Both the position numbers and the translations under genes were made by a program. Below are positions 20,614-28,250 of a DNA stretch of 31,715 nt, in pieces (the stretch's first letter is position 1; every line of letters starts with the position of its first letter). Source of the stretch: JAAYGT01 sp050252075 (GTDB lineage Bacteria > Pseudomonadota > Gammaproteobacteria > Burkholderiales > Burkholderiaceae_B); the NCBI GenBank assembly GCA_050252075.1, contig JBFWLP010000032.1, forward strand, positions 1 to 31,715, in the 5' to 3' direction. Under the pieces are notes generated by a model, which was not told the DNA's origin, did no database searches, and was given only the letters and a program-made list of their open reading frames with translations.

Positions 20614-22733
20614 TTTTCCACGGTTCCGGTTGTAATCAGGGCGTCCAGCGCCCACGTGTGTGATTGCCCGATGGCCAGAGGGTTGATTTCAAGTTCTGCA
20701 ATATCTTGCTCAAGAAACCAGTTGCACAGGCCGGCGATGCCGCCGGCCACGGCGCGAAGGTCGACGCCCGGCCGTCCGCGAAACCCCTGCAGAAGTCGTG
20801 CGCAGCGCAGGCCCTGAAGCATTGCTACGATATCATTTTCAGTCAGTGGAAGCAGGCGGGTTACGGTGTCGGGATCCAGTTCCGCCTCGATACCGCCGCG
20901 TGCCAGCGTTAATGCCGGGCCGAACCGCGAGTGGCGCTGCAGGCCCAAGAGCAGCTCGTGCTCGAACGGCACCATGGCTTCCACCAGCACGCCTTGTACC
21001 GGAATGCCCAGGCTCTCTCCCTTGTTGAGCAAATTCCGTACGGCCATTTCTACGGACGCCTGGTCTTTCAGAGAAAGAACGATGCCGCCGGCATCGCTTT
21101 TGTGCAGCAACTGGTCGGATTGAAGCTTGGCCACTACAGGGAATGCAGGCAGGTCGGGCAGGGCGGACACGCTCTGCGGTGTGATCAGTGTGGCCGCCGG
21201 CAGCAAGACGGCATGTTGCGTTTGCAGACGCTGTTTGCTGTCCCATTCGGAAAGCGGGGTGCCCAGGGCGACGGGCATCACCTGCCGGGTCTGCAGCGCG
21301 GGCAGTAACGCTACGTCGTGGCGTCGTTCGCGGGCGTCGCAGCCACGCGCGATTGCTGTGATGGCCTGGGGAATATCCAGGAATACAGGAATACCATGCG
21401 ATTCCAGTTGCCGGATCGAGCTTTCCATGGCGCCCACCCAAATCACAATGATGGGGCAGTCGACCGCTTGCCGCGCGCGTGTCAGTGCGTCGACAAAGGC
21501 ATCGGCGATACTGTGCATCATGCCAATGAACAGCACAATGGCGTCGACTTCCCGGGCTTTGGTCAGGGTTTCCATGGCGCGTGAAATAAGGCCAGTGTCC
21601 TGCAGGACGTTGCCGGTGATGTCCAGTGGATTCGCGGGGTGCACAAAGGGTGGCAGTACGGCACGTAGTGCCTCACGGGTGGCGGCCGACGGTGCGGGCA
21701 GTGACAGGCCCAGTGGTTCGCTGGCGTCGGCGATCAGTACACCGGCGCCGCCGGAAACCGACATCACCCCCAGCCGTCGCCCGTTGGGGGTGGCCTGGTG
21801 AATCAGCAGGCGCGCCATGTCCATCATTTCGGTCAGGCTGTCAACCCGGATTGCGCCATACTGGGTCAGGCAGGCGTCGTACAGAACGTCGTTGTCAACC
21901 AGCGCACCGGTGTGCGAGGCCGCCGCCGCTGCACCGGCCTGTGACCGGCCCGCCTTGATCGCGATCACCGGTTTTCCTGCCTGGGCCGCCTGTTGCAGGG
22001 CGTGCCGGAACAGCGCGGGGTGCCGTATGTCTTCAATGTAAACGCCGATTACGTGGGTGTGTTCGTCGTTCACCAGGTGCAGAATTGCCTGGGCGATATC
22101 CACATCGCACTCGTTGCCTGTGGTGATCCAGCGGCTGAATCCCAGGCCGGAGCGCAGCACGATATCGAGCCAGTAGGCGCCCAGTGCGCCGCTCTGGCTG
22201 GCGAAAGAAAAATTTCCCGCCGCCATGGGCGTGCTTTCCAGTGCCGTGGTAAACGAAGCGATCAGGCCGTTGCGACTATTGATGGCGCCCAGACAGTTCG
22301 GCCCAAGAATGGCGACTCCGTGCGTTCGTGCCAGTTGCTGAAGTCGATTCTGCATGGCGCGGCCTTCGTCGCCCAGTTCGGCAAACCCCGACGAGAACAC
22401 CACAAATGATTTGACGCCATGTTCGATGCCCTGGCGTACCAGCCCTTCAACATGTTCGGCCGCCGTGGCTACGATGGCCAGATCCACCGGTTGCCCAATG
22501 GCTGCGATGGATGGGTAGCCGGGCAGGCCTTGCACCGAGGTTCGCGTGGGGTTGACGGCAAAAATTTTCCCGGCATAGCCCCTGGCCAGCATATAGGCCA
22601 GGGGGCGTCCGGAGATTTTCATGGGGGTGTCCGACGCGCCCAGAATGGCAACGCTTCGGGCGTCCAGAATGACGGAGAGTGCATCGTGGTACGCCGATGT
22701 TGTTGCATGGATGGAAGCAGCGTCGAGAGCCAT
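20610..22733 (-). CDS. ADP-forming acyl-CoA synthetase (acetate-CoA ligase family)
   Basis: A 707-aa fused alpha-beta protein. The CoA-binding domain starts at about 20 (LDARSVAILGASDTPMKISGRPLAYML), followed by GPNCLG at 144-149 and the FASQSGALG segment. The phosphohistidine is His274 in ASHTGALVDND. The second ligase domain runs to about 470. The C-terminal ATP-grasp domain (about 510-690) has FPVVAKLQSDQLLHKSDAGGIVLSL, GVLVEAMVPFEHELLLG and ELEINPLAI. It would join a carboxylate to CoA using ATP and form ADP and phosphate. It is co-transcribed with the IclR gene (ATGA) and divergent from the dehydrogenase operon, which fits the first step of that pathway. The acyl substrate is unknown. 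AGGACA precedes the ATG at 22733. Confidence 0.93.
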   Translation of the reverse strand: MALDAASIHATTSAYHDALSVILDARSVAILGASDTPMKISGRPLAYMLARGYAGKIFAVNPTRTSVQGLPGYPSIAAIGQPVDLAIVATAAEHVEGLVRQGIEHGVKSFVVFSSGFAELGDEGRAMQNRLQQLARTHGVAILGPNCLGAINSRNGLIASFTTALESTPMAAGNFSFASQSGALGAYWLDIVLRSGLGFSRWITTGNECDVDIAQAILHLVNDEHTHVIGVYIEDIRHPALFRHALQQAAQAGKPVIAIKAGRSQAGAAAAASHTGALVDNDVLYDACLTQYGAIRVDSLTEMMDMARLLIHQATPNGRRLGVMSVSGGAGVLIADASEPLGLSLPAPSAATREALRAVLPPFVHPANPLDITGNVLQDTGLISRAMETLTKAREVDAIVLFIGMMHSIADAFVDALTRARQAVDCPIIVIWVGAMESSIRQLESHGIPVFLDIPQAITAIARGCDARERRHDVALLPALQTRQVMPVALGTPLSEWDSKQRLQTQHAVLLPAATLITPQSVSALPDLPAFPVVAKLQSDQLLHKSDAGGIVLSLKDQASVEMAVRNLLNKGESLGIPVQGVLVEAMVPFEHELLLGLQRHSRFGPALTLARGGIEAELDPDTVTRLLPLTENDIVAMLQGLRCARLLQGFRGRPGVDLRAVAGGIAGLCNWFLEQDIAELEINPLAIGQSHTWALDALITTGTVEK

Positions 22734-22779
22734 GGTGGGGTGTCCTTGTTGCGGTGGATGTCTAAATTTTCTAAATAAA

Positions 22780-22898
22780 GAATTATTTTCTCAAAAATTA
22801 ATGGCCTCGCTAAGTGTTTTTGGATGAATAAAGGGAAAACCCTTGGTTGTTTTTCCAGGCTGTAGAAAATAATATTCTCATCAGCGAATTTTATTCTC
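22780..22898. promoter_or_regulatory. Three related AT-rich motifs in the ligase/dehydrogenase divergent promoter region
   Basis: GAATTATTTTCTC (22780-22792), AAATAATATTCTC (22867-22879) and GAATTTTATTCTC (22886-22898) match each other at 10 or 11 of 13 positions. They lie in the 179-base gap between divergent genes. The middle one is the right part of a near-palindrome (GAAAATAATATTCTC). They could be operators for the adjacent IclR regulator, or -10 elements only. Confidence 0.35.
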
Positions 22899-22912
22899 AT
22901 GTGGGTGCGCGT

Positions 22913-24055
22913 ATGAATTTTGAGTTTTCCCCGGAACACGAGGCGGTCAGAGATACTGTCCGACGGCTTTGCCGCGAGGAGCTCGCTCCCTTGCTGGAGC
23001 AGGCCGAAGAGAACGAGCAATTCCCGCAGCATGTGTTCAAGCGCTGGGGTGAGCTGGGCCTGATTGGTGTGCGTTACCCCGACGATGCCGGCGGCAGCGG
23101 TCTGGACAAAATCAGTGACTGCATTGTTCGGGAAGAGCTCAGTTATTTCAGCCAGGCCTTTGCTACGGCCTGGTCGGCCCATTCCCATCTGGGCATCTGG
23201 CCCATTTGGAAAATTGGTACCCCGGATCAAAAGGCCAGGTTCCTGGAGCCGGCCATGCGGGGCGACAAGATTTCCGGCTTCGGTTTAAGCGAGCCCGACG
23301 GCGGATCCAACATTCGTGCCATGAAAACGCGTGCACAGAAGGTTGACGGTGGCTGGAAGCTGAATGGGTCCAAGCTGTACATTACCAACGCGCCTTTTGC
23401 CGATTTTTTGCTGGTGGCGGCACGCACGTCACCCGACCTTACGCCGCAGGCAGTCAGTCTGTTTATTGTCGAGCTGCCCAATGCGGGTTTTGATATTCAC
23501 AAACTGAAGAAAGAAGGCATACGTGCTTCGGAAACCGGTCTGATCCATATCGAGGACGCCTTCGTTCCCGACGACTGTTTGCTGGGCGCCGTGACCGGCA
23601 CCTATCCGGTCATTCTGGAATGCCTGAGCGAAAACCGGGTGGGGGTCGCGGCCAATGCGCTGGGCATGGCCCGCGCCGCGCTCGATGCCGCCGCCGCGTA
23701 CGCCCAGGAGCGGCTGGTGGCGGGAAAACGCATCGGTGATTATCAAGCGGTCGCGCACCGCCTGGCCGATATGAGTGCCAACATCGAGGCCGCGAAATGG
23801 CTGGTGTATTACGGTGCCTGGCGTGTCGACCAAGGTACGCTCGATTCGGGCACGGCGGCCCGCGTCAAGCTCATTGCCACGGAAACCGCTGTGCAAACCA
23901 GCGAGCAGGCCATACGCATCCTGGGGGGGGCCGGCATCATGCGTGAGTACCCCGTTGGCCGTATTCACCGTGATGCCCTGGTGTACGTTATTGGCGAGGG
24001 CACCAGCGATATCCAGCGCAACCTCATCGCGCGCGATCTGGGATTCAAGCCATGA
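22913..24055 (+). CDS. Acyl-CoA dehydrogenase
   Basis: A 380-aa FAD enzyme from ATG 22913; the frame is open to 22847 in sequence rich in stop-like AT, but the family start (MNFEFSPEHEAVRDTVRRLCREELAP) is here. The middle domain shows FGLSEPDGGSNIRAMKTRAQKVDGGWKLNGSKLYITNAP. The C-terminal domain has ANALGMARAALDAAAAYAQER and the catalytic Glu362 in IGEGTSDIQRNLIAR, in the standard position. It would oxidise an acyl-CoA to the 2-enoyl-CoA, passing electrons to ETF. It overlaps the thiolase-fold gene (ATGA) and heads the operon. The ribosome site is weak (GTGGGTG). Confidence 0.94.
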   Translation: MNFEFSPEHEAVRDTVRRLCREELAPLLEQAEENEQFPQHVFKRWGELGLIGVRYPDDAGGSGLDKISDCIVREELSYFSQAFATAWSAHSHLGIWPIWKIGTPDQKARFLEPAMRGDKISGFGLSEPDGGSNIRAMKTRAQKVDGGWKLNGSKLYITNAPFADFLLVAARTSPDLTPQAVSLFIVELPNAGFDIHKLKKEGIRASETGLIHIEDAFVPDDCLLGAVTGTYPVILECLSENRVGVAANALGMARAALDAAAAYAQERLVAGKRIGDYQAVAHRLADMSANIEAAKWLVYYGAWRVDQGTLDSGTAARVKLIATETAVQTSEQAIRILGGAGIMREYPVGRIHRDALVYVIGEGTSDIQRNLIARDLGFKP

Positions 24056-25206
24056 CCATGAATGCCTTTATCACCGGCATCGGCGATACGCCGGTGGGTG
24101 AGTTGCCCGGCAGCAGCTGCATGGCCCTGCATGCCCAGGCCGCCATGGCCGCGCTCGATGATGCCGGCTTGAAAGTGTCGGATATTGACGGTGTGCTTTG
24201 CGCCTACTCGTTCACGCAGCCACACCTGATGCTGGCCTCGGTGTTTTGCGAGTACCTTGGCATTCATCCCGCGCAATCGTTCGCAATCCAGGCGGGCGGG
24301 GCCAGTGCTTGCATCATGGTCATGCAGGCGGCCGCCATGGTGGCCAGCGGCCAGTGCCGTCATGTGTTGGTGGTGACCGGCGATAACCGGCTTACCGGCA
24401 TGTCGCGCGATGGCGCGGTGGCGGCCTTGTCCGAGGTGGGGCATCCCCAATTTGAAAGACCGTTCGGCATCAGTGTTCCGGCGTCTTATGCCCTGGTTGC
24501 CCGGCGATACATGCACGAGTACGGCATTACCGCGGAACAGCTGGCGGCCATCGCCGTCGAGCACCGCCGGCATGCGGCGCGTCATCCCAACGCCCACAAG
24601 CGCGACCCCATCACCATTGATCAGGTTCTTGCGTCACGCATGATTGCCGACCCGTTGCGCATGCTCGATTGCTGCCTGATCTCTGACGGCGGTGCGGCCG
24701 TTGTGGTCAGTGCGCGCGACGCTGCGGCAGACACCGCCGTAAAAAAACGCATCGAGCTGCTGGGGGCGGGCCAGGGGCACACGCATGAACACATTGTCAA
24801 TGCGCCCAGTCTGGTTGACTTTGGCTGCAAGACGTCGTCGGCGCTCGCATTTGCGCGGGCCGGGGTCACCGCCGGCGACATCGATGTCGCCGAAATTTAT
24901 GATTCGTTCACGATCACATTGGCTGTCGAGCTGGAGTCGATCGGTTTTTTCCAGCGAGGCGAGGCGGGCCACGCCGCCATGCAGGGCGAGCTGGGTCTGG
25001 GCGGGCGCCTGCCATGCAATACGCACGGCGGCTTGCTCTCCTACGGGCATTCCGGTGCGGCCGGCGGCATGTTTCATGTGATCGAAGCCGTACGCCAGTT
25101 ACGCACAGACGCGCATGACCGCCAGGTGCCCGACGCCCAACTGGCCTTCGTGCATGGCGACGGCGGCATTCTGTCCGCGCATTGTTCACTTGTTCTGGGA
25201 GGCTGA
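24052..25206 (+). CDS. Thiolase-fold protein, probably Ltp2-like acyl-CoA retro-aldolase
   Basis: A 384-aa protein of the SCP2-thiolase / lipid-transfer-protein branch. Aligning AGGASACIMVMQAAAMVASG (81-100) with the thiolase cysteine loop (C-A-S-G-L) puts Gly at the nucleophile position; Cys87 is three or more residues later. VAEIYDSFT carries Tyr283 where thiolases have His-Asp, and NTHGGLLSYGHSG carries Tyr331. In the steroid side-chain aldolase Ltp2, two active-site tyrosines about 50 residues apart do acid-base work in C-C cleavage; here the gap is 48. The next gene is DUF35, the obligate partner of Ltp2. I infer retro-aldol rather than thiolytic cleavage. A thiolase with an unusual active site is the alternative. 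Confidence 0.85.
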   Translation: MTMNAFITGIGDTPVGELPGSSCMALHAQAAMAALDDAGLKVSDIDGVLCAYSFTQPHLMLASVFCEYLGIHPAQSFAIQAGGASACIMVMQAAAMVASGQCRHVLVVTGDNRLTGMSRDGAVAALSEVGHPQFERPFGISVPASYALVARRYMHEYGITAEQLAAIAVEHRRHAARHPNAHKRDPITIDQVLASRMIADPLRMLDCCLISDGGAAVVVSARDAAADTAVKKRIELLGAGQGHTHEHIVNAPSLVDFGCKTSSALAFARAGVTAGDIDVAEIYDSFTITLAVELESIGFFQRGEAGHAAMQGELGLGGRLPCNTHGGLLSYGHSGAAGGMFHVIEAVRQLRTDAHDRQVPDAQLAFVHGDGGILSAHCSLVLGG

Positions 25207-25208
25207 CT

Positions 25209-25610
25209 ATGGCTCTTTATCCCTTGCCCCAGCCCGATCCGCACACCCGCCCTTTCTGGGAGGCTTGCCTGGGGAATCGATTGCTGTATCAGCGTTGCGG
25301 ATCGTGTGGCGCCACGCCTTTCACGCCCAGAGCGTATTGCGAACGCTGCCAGGGCGTGGCACTGAACTGGCATGAATCGGATCGTCTGGGCACAGTGTTG
25401 AGTTTCACCCGGGTGTATCGGGCTCCGCTTCCCGTATTCAAAGACAAGGTGCCGTACATCATCGCCATTCTCGACATGGACGAAGGGTTTCGGCTCATGG
25501 TAAATGCAACCGAGGCGGTTGCCGAGGGTATCGGCATTGGTCGCCGCGTCCGGGTGGGCTTCACCCGGATCGACGACGTGGCGCTGCCTGTTGCGCAGGA
25601 GCTGTTATGA
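25209..25610 (+). CDS. DUF35 zinc-ribbon / OB-fold protein, partner of the thiolase-fold protein
   Basis: A 133-aa protein with start ATG 25209 and GGGAGG 7 bases upstream. The rubredoxin-like zinc ribbon has Cys30, Cys33, Cys44 and Cys47 (YQRCGSCG... YCERC). The OB-fold follows (LGTVLSFTRVYRAP...YIIAILDMDEGFRLMVNATE...IGRRVRVGF). In steroid degradation this domain, there fused to the hydratase subunit ChsH2, is needed for Ltp2 folding and activity. Here it is free-standing and sits between the thiolase-fold and hot-dog genes. The TGA overlaps the next ATG (ATGA). Confidence 0.93.
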   Translation: MALYPLPQPDPHTRPFWEACLGNRLLYQRCGSCGATPFTPRAYCERCQGVALNWHESDRLGTVLSFTRVYRAPLPVFKDKVPYIIAILDMDEGFRLMVNATEAVAEGIGIGRRVRVGFTRIDDVALPVAQELL

Positions 25611-26023
25611 CAAATATGCCATCGGCGACCCGACATAACCCTATTCTTTTCGACGACTTCATCGTAGGCGCCTCTTTGGGAAGCCATCAACTGGAGTACG
25701 ACGCGGCGCTTACCGGGCATTGGCAGCGCATTTTCGGCACCGATCCGTTGCCGCAAGCGCAAGCGGCAAGCATGGCGGTGGTGCTGATGATGCGCGCTTT
25801 TCTGGCCGTAGTCAGCCCGCGTCCGCCCGGCAATATTCATGCAAAGCAGTGGCTGCAGCTCGGATCGATGCCAGTGCCGGGCGACCGGGTGACCACCACA
25901 CTGCGGTGCCGGTCAAAGGAAATCCGGCGCGAGCGTCGTTATGTAGAGCTGGAAGCACGTGCCGAAAACCAGCGTGGCGAGTTCCTGTTCCTGGGTGTGC
26001 TGACCCTGGTGTGGGCGGCCTGA
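25607..26023 (+). CDS. Hot-dog-fold (MaoC/FAS1-like dehydratase) protein without the catalytic motif
   Basis: A 138-aa protein with hot-dog-fold features (IVGASLGSHQLEYDAA, a long helix around AASMAVVLMMRAFLAV, and C-terminal strands RRYVELEARAENQRGEFLFLGVLTLVW). The hydratase motif D-x-N-P-x-H is absent. It is likely the structural half of a heteromeric enoyl-CoA hydratase with the next gene, as with ChsH1/ChsH2 in steroid catabolism. It overlaps the DUF35 stop by 4 bases; the catalytic partner begins 18 bases after its own stop. Confidence 0.78.
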   Translation: MTNMPSATRHNPILFDDFIVGASLGSHQLEYDAALTGHWQRIFGTDPLPQAQAASMAVVLMMRAFLAVVSPRPPGNIHAKQWLQLGSMPVPGDRVTTTLRCRSKEIRRERRYVELEARAENQRGEFLFLGVLTLVWAA

Positions 26024-26041
26024 CATGATGGGGAGCAAACA

Positions 26042-26422
26042 ATGACGACGACGAATGACATGATCGCAACCTCACTGACCGTCACTTCTGAAATCATACG
26101 GGCATACGCCGAATTGACCAATGACTACAACCCGATTCACCTGGATCCCGACTTTGCGGCAAGCACTCCCATGGGGCGCGTGATCGCGCACGGCACGATG
26201 TCGATCGGCTTGTTGTTCACCTGTATCGAACGAACCTTTCCGGGGGTTCGCTTTGACGATCTGACACTCGATATCAAGTTTACCGGCCCTGTCTACGTGG
26301 GTGACAAGATTACCGCCGGTGGTCACCGAACGGCAGAAAGCGGGAATCAGTTTGATGTATGGGTTCGCGGTCAGGACGACACGGTGCGATTGGCCGGTGT
26401 TCTTACGCTGCCCGCCCTTTAG
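26042..26422 (+). CDS. MaoC-type enoyl-CoA hydratase, catalytic subunit
   Basis: A 126-aa R-type hydratase. TNDYNPIHLDPDFAASTPMGRVIAHGTMSIGLL (26-58) holds the catalytic Asp28 and His33 of the hydratase-2 motif, and FTGPVYVGDKITAGG follows. The start is ATG 26042 with a GGGGAGC site. It would add water to the enoyl-CoA from the dehydrogenase, giving the 3-hydroxyacyl-CoA on which a retro-aldolase could act. It probably pairs with the motif-less protein before it. No 3-hydroxyacyl-CoA dehydrogenase is present in the operon, which fits a retro-aldol step better than a thiolytic one. Confidence 0.92.
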   Translation: MTTTNDMIATSLTVTSEIIRAYAELTNDYNPIHLDPDFAASTPMGRVIAHGTMSIGLLFTCIERTFPGVRFDDLTLDIKFTGPVYVGDKITAGGHRTAESGNQFDVWVRGQDDTVRLAGVLTLPAL

Positions 26423-26493
26423 TTGCGGTTTTATCGATCATCCTCACATGCAAGGAGCGCGGTTGCGTTCCATTTATTACACAGGAGACTCTC

Positions 26494-27474
26494 ATGAGAA
26501 TGTTAAAGAAAGGACTGGTGTTTCTGGGGGCGGCCGTCGCGATTGCCCCGGCGTGGTCGGGCGTTCAGGCACAGGAAATTCCCGCCAACAAGCAAATGCG
26601 CATTATTGTTCCGTATTCGGCCGGGGGAACCTCGGACATTCTTGGGCGCAAACTGGCTGAAGAGCTGGGTAAACGGCTGAATCGTACCGTCATTGTTGAA
26701 AACAAGGCAGGGGCGGGCGGGTCCATCGGCACGGAAGCAACGGTGCGCTCTGATCCCGACGGCACCACCATTCTGCTGCACAGTGGCGCCATTGCTACGG
26801 AGCCGGCCCTGAAGGCCAGTCTGCCTTACGATGTCACCAAGGATCTGGCCAGCGTGACCGTGGCGGTCGAAGGGCCTTTTGCCGTGCTGGTCAACAAGGA
26901 TGTTCCTGCAAAAACCATTAAAGAGTTCGTCGAATACGTGAAGTCGCAGCCCAATGGTGCGAACTTCGGAACGCCCGGTGTCGGTACCTCGGTGCATCTG
27001 TCCAGCGAGCTTTTCAAGGTCAAGGGCGACCTTCCCCTGACCCATGTTCCCTACAAAGGGGCCAGTGCCGCGCTGACCGGCCTGATGGGTGGTGAAATCC
27101 AGATGATCATCGACCCGCTGGCAACCGCCAAGACCTTCCATGAAGACGGCCGGGTGCGTGCGCTTGCCGTGACGTCGGCCGATCGCACCTCGTTGTGGCC
27201 AGACATGCCCACTGTGGCCGAATCGGGTATTCCTGATTACAGCTCGGCGGTCTGGTATGGTTTGTACGTGCCCGGAAAAACGCCCAAACCATCGGTTGAG
27301 CGCCTGAACAAAGAATTTGTTGATATTCTGAACTCTGCATCGATGAAAGAGTGGCTGACCAGCAAAGGTCTGCAGCCTGTCGGCAACAGCCCTTCGGCCG
27401 CCGATGCTTATCTGGCTGAAGACATTGAGCGCTGGAAAGGTGTTGTGAAAGCTGCCGGCATCAAAGTGCAGTAA
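26494..27474 (+). CDS. Bug/TctC-family tricarboxylate-type substrate-binding protein
   Basis: A 326-aa periplasmic binding protein. The signal peptide is residues 1-26 (cut after VQA). The mature start has QMRIIVPYSAGGTSDILGRKLAEELGKRLNRTVIVENKAGAGGSIG, then VPYKGASAALTGLMGGEIQMIIDPL and the DMPTVAESG segment, all typical of Bug proteins. CAGGAGA precedes the ATG at 26494; the frame is open further upstream without a signal-like start. It is the last gene of the operon and probably imports the carboxylate that the ligase activates. No TctA/TctB gene is in the window. A strong terminator follows. Confidence 0.95.
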   Translation: MRMLKKGLVFLGAAVAIAPAWSGVQAQEIPANKQMRIIVPYSAGGTSDILGRKLAEELGKRLNRTVIVENKAGAGGSIGTEATVRSDPDGTTILLHSGAIATEPALKASLPYDVTKDLASVTVAVEGPFAVLVNKDVPAKTIKEFVEYVKSQPNGANFGTPGVGTSVHLSSELFKVKGDLPLTHVPYKGASAALTGLMGGEIQMIIDPLATAKTFHEDGRVRALAVTSADRTSLWPDMPTVAESGIPDYSSAVWYGLYVPGKTPKPSVERLNKEFVDILNSASMKEWLTSKGLQPVGNSPSAADAYLAEDIERWKGVVKAAGIKVQ

Positions 27475-27499
27475 GCCGGTTGTTGTTGCGGCTAAACGC

Positions 27500-27522
27500 A
27501 AAGGGCGCCTTGTGCGCCCTTT
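27500..27522. terminator. Bidirectional hairpin terminator between convergent genes
   Basis: AAAGGGCGC (27500-27508) and GCGCCCTTT (27514-27522) form a 9-bp perfect stem with a 5-base loop, flanked by A residues on one side and T-rich sequence on the other. It lies 26 bases after the Bug stop and just before the stop of the convergent TetR gene, so it can serve both. Confidence 0.85.
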
Positions 27523-27528
27523 CACTTT

Positions 27529-28224
27529 CTACTTCTTGCGTTCCACCCCTTCCAGGCCAAAACGCACAAACTTCATATACGTTTTTGCCACGTTTTCCGG
27601 AAGGTGATGGTGCTGGCCGTCGCCGTACACATAGCGAATGGCCAGATAGCTGCGGGTGGCCATGAGCATGAAGGCAATGGCTTCCAGCTCTTCGGGTTCG
27701 TAGGCGGGAAACTCCCCGTTTTCATAGGAACGTTTCAGGAACCGCATATAGCGTTCCGACACCGCATCGAAATGCATGCGGTGGGCATTCGGAGCGAAGC
27801 TTTCGGCTTCGTTCAGAATGCGGAAAAAGTGGGGCTCATTGTCAATGAACTCGAAGAAGGCCAGAAAGCTGCGCTCTTCAAGTTCAGAAAAATTGCGCCC
27901 GCCCAGTGATTTTTCCCGAATGTGCTCCAGCATTTTCTTGCCCAGGCTGGGCAGCAGGGTGTCCAGAATGTCCTGGCGCGATTCAAAATAGTTGTAGAAC
28001 GTTCCCTGCGCCACGCTGGCCAGTTCGGTGATGCGAGCAATCGACGCGGCGGCGTAGCCGACCTCGCCGACCACTTGCGCCGCGGCCCAGAGCAGATTGT
28101 TCCGGACCAGCTCGGACTTTTCTTTGCGGTTGCGTCCCGTTTTCCATTGGTTGGGTGCCCGGGGTTTGGCGGCCGGGCGAGGTCGGGGAGAACGGGACGG
28201 ACTGGGCTTTACTTTTGCGTGCAT
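27529..28224 (-). CDS. TetR-family transcriptional regulator
   Basis: A 231-aa regulator. After a basic, proline-rich N-terminal tail (1-35) the HTH runs about 40-85: LVRNNLLWAAAQVVGEVGYAAASIARITELASVAQGTFYNYFESRQDIL, the TetR_N pattern. The ligand domain is helical (FLAFFEFIDNEPHFFRILNEAESFA). The tail is longer than usual and Lys/Arg-rich; it may add non-specific DNA contact. The gene is 26 bases downstream of the MmgE/PrpD gene on the same strand and probably controls it together with the divergent ADH gene. The effector is unknown. Confidence 0.92.
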   Translation of the reverse strand: MHAKVKPSPSRSPRPRPAAKPRAPNQWKTGRNRKEKSELVRNNLLWAAAQVVGEVGYAAASIARITELASVAQGTFYNYFESRQDILDTLLPSLGKKMLEHIREKSLGGRNFSELEERSFLAFFEFIDNEPHFFRILNEAESFAPNAHRMHFDAVSERYMRFLKRSYENGEFPAYEPEELEAIAFMLMATRSYLAIRYVYGDGQHHHLPENVAKTYMKFVRFGLEGVERKK

Positions 28225-28250
28225 GGCTCTTGCTTCAGAAGAGGCCGATT

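Noticed and set aside
26503..27525. 340-aa minus-strand ORF opposite the second Bug gene
   Set aside because: The Bug gene on the plus strand has a signal peptide and full family signature; the antisense frame is open only because of GC-rich codon bias.
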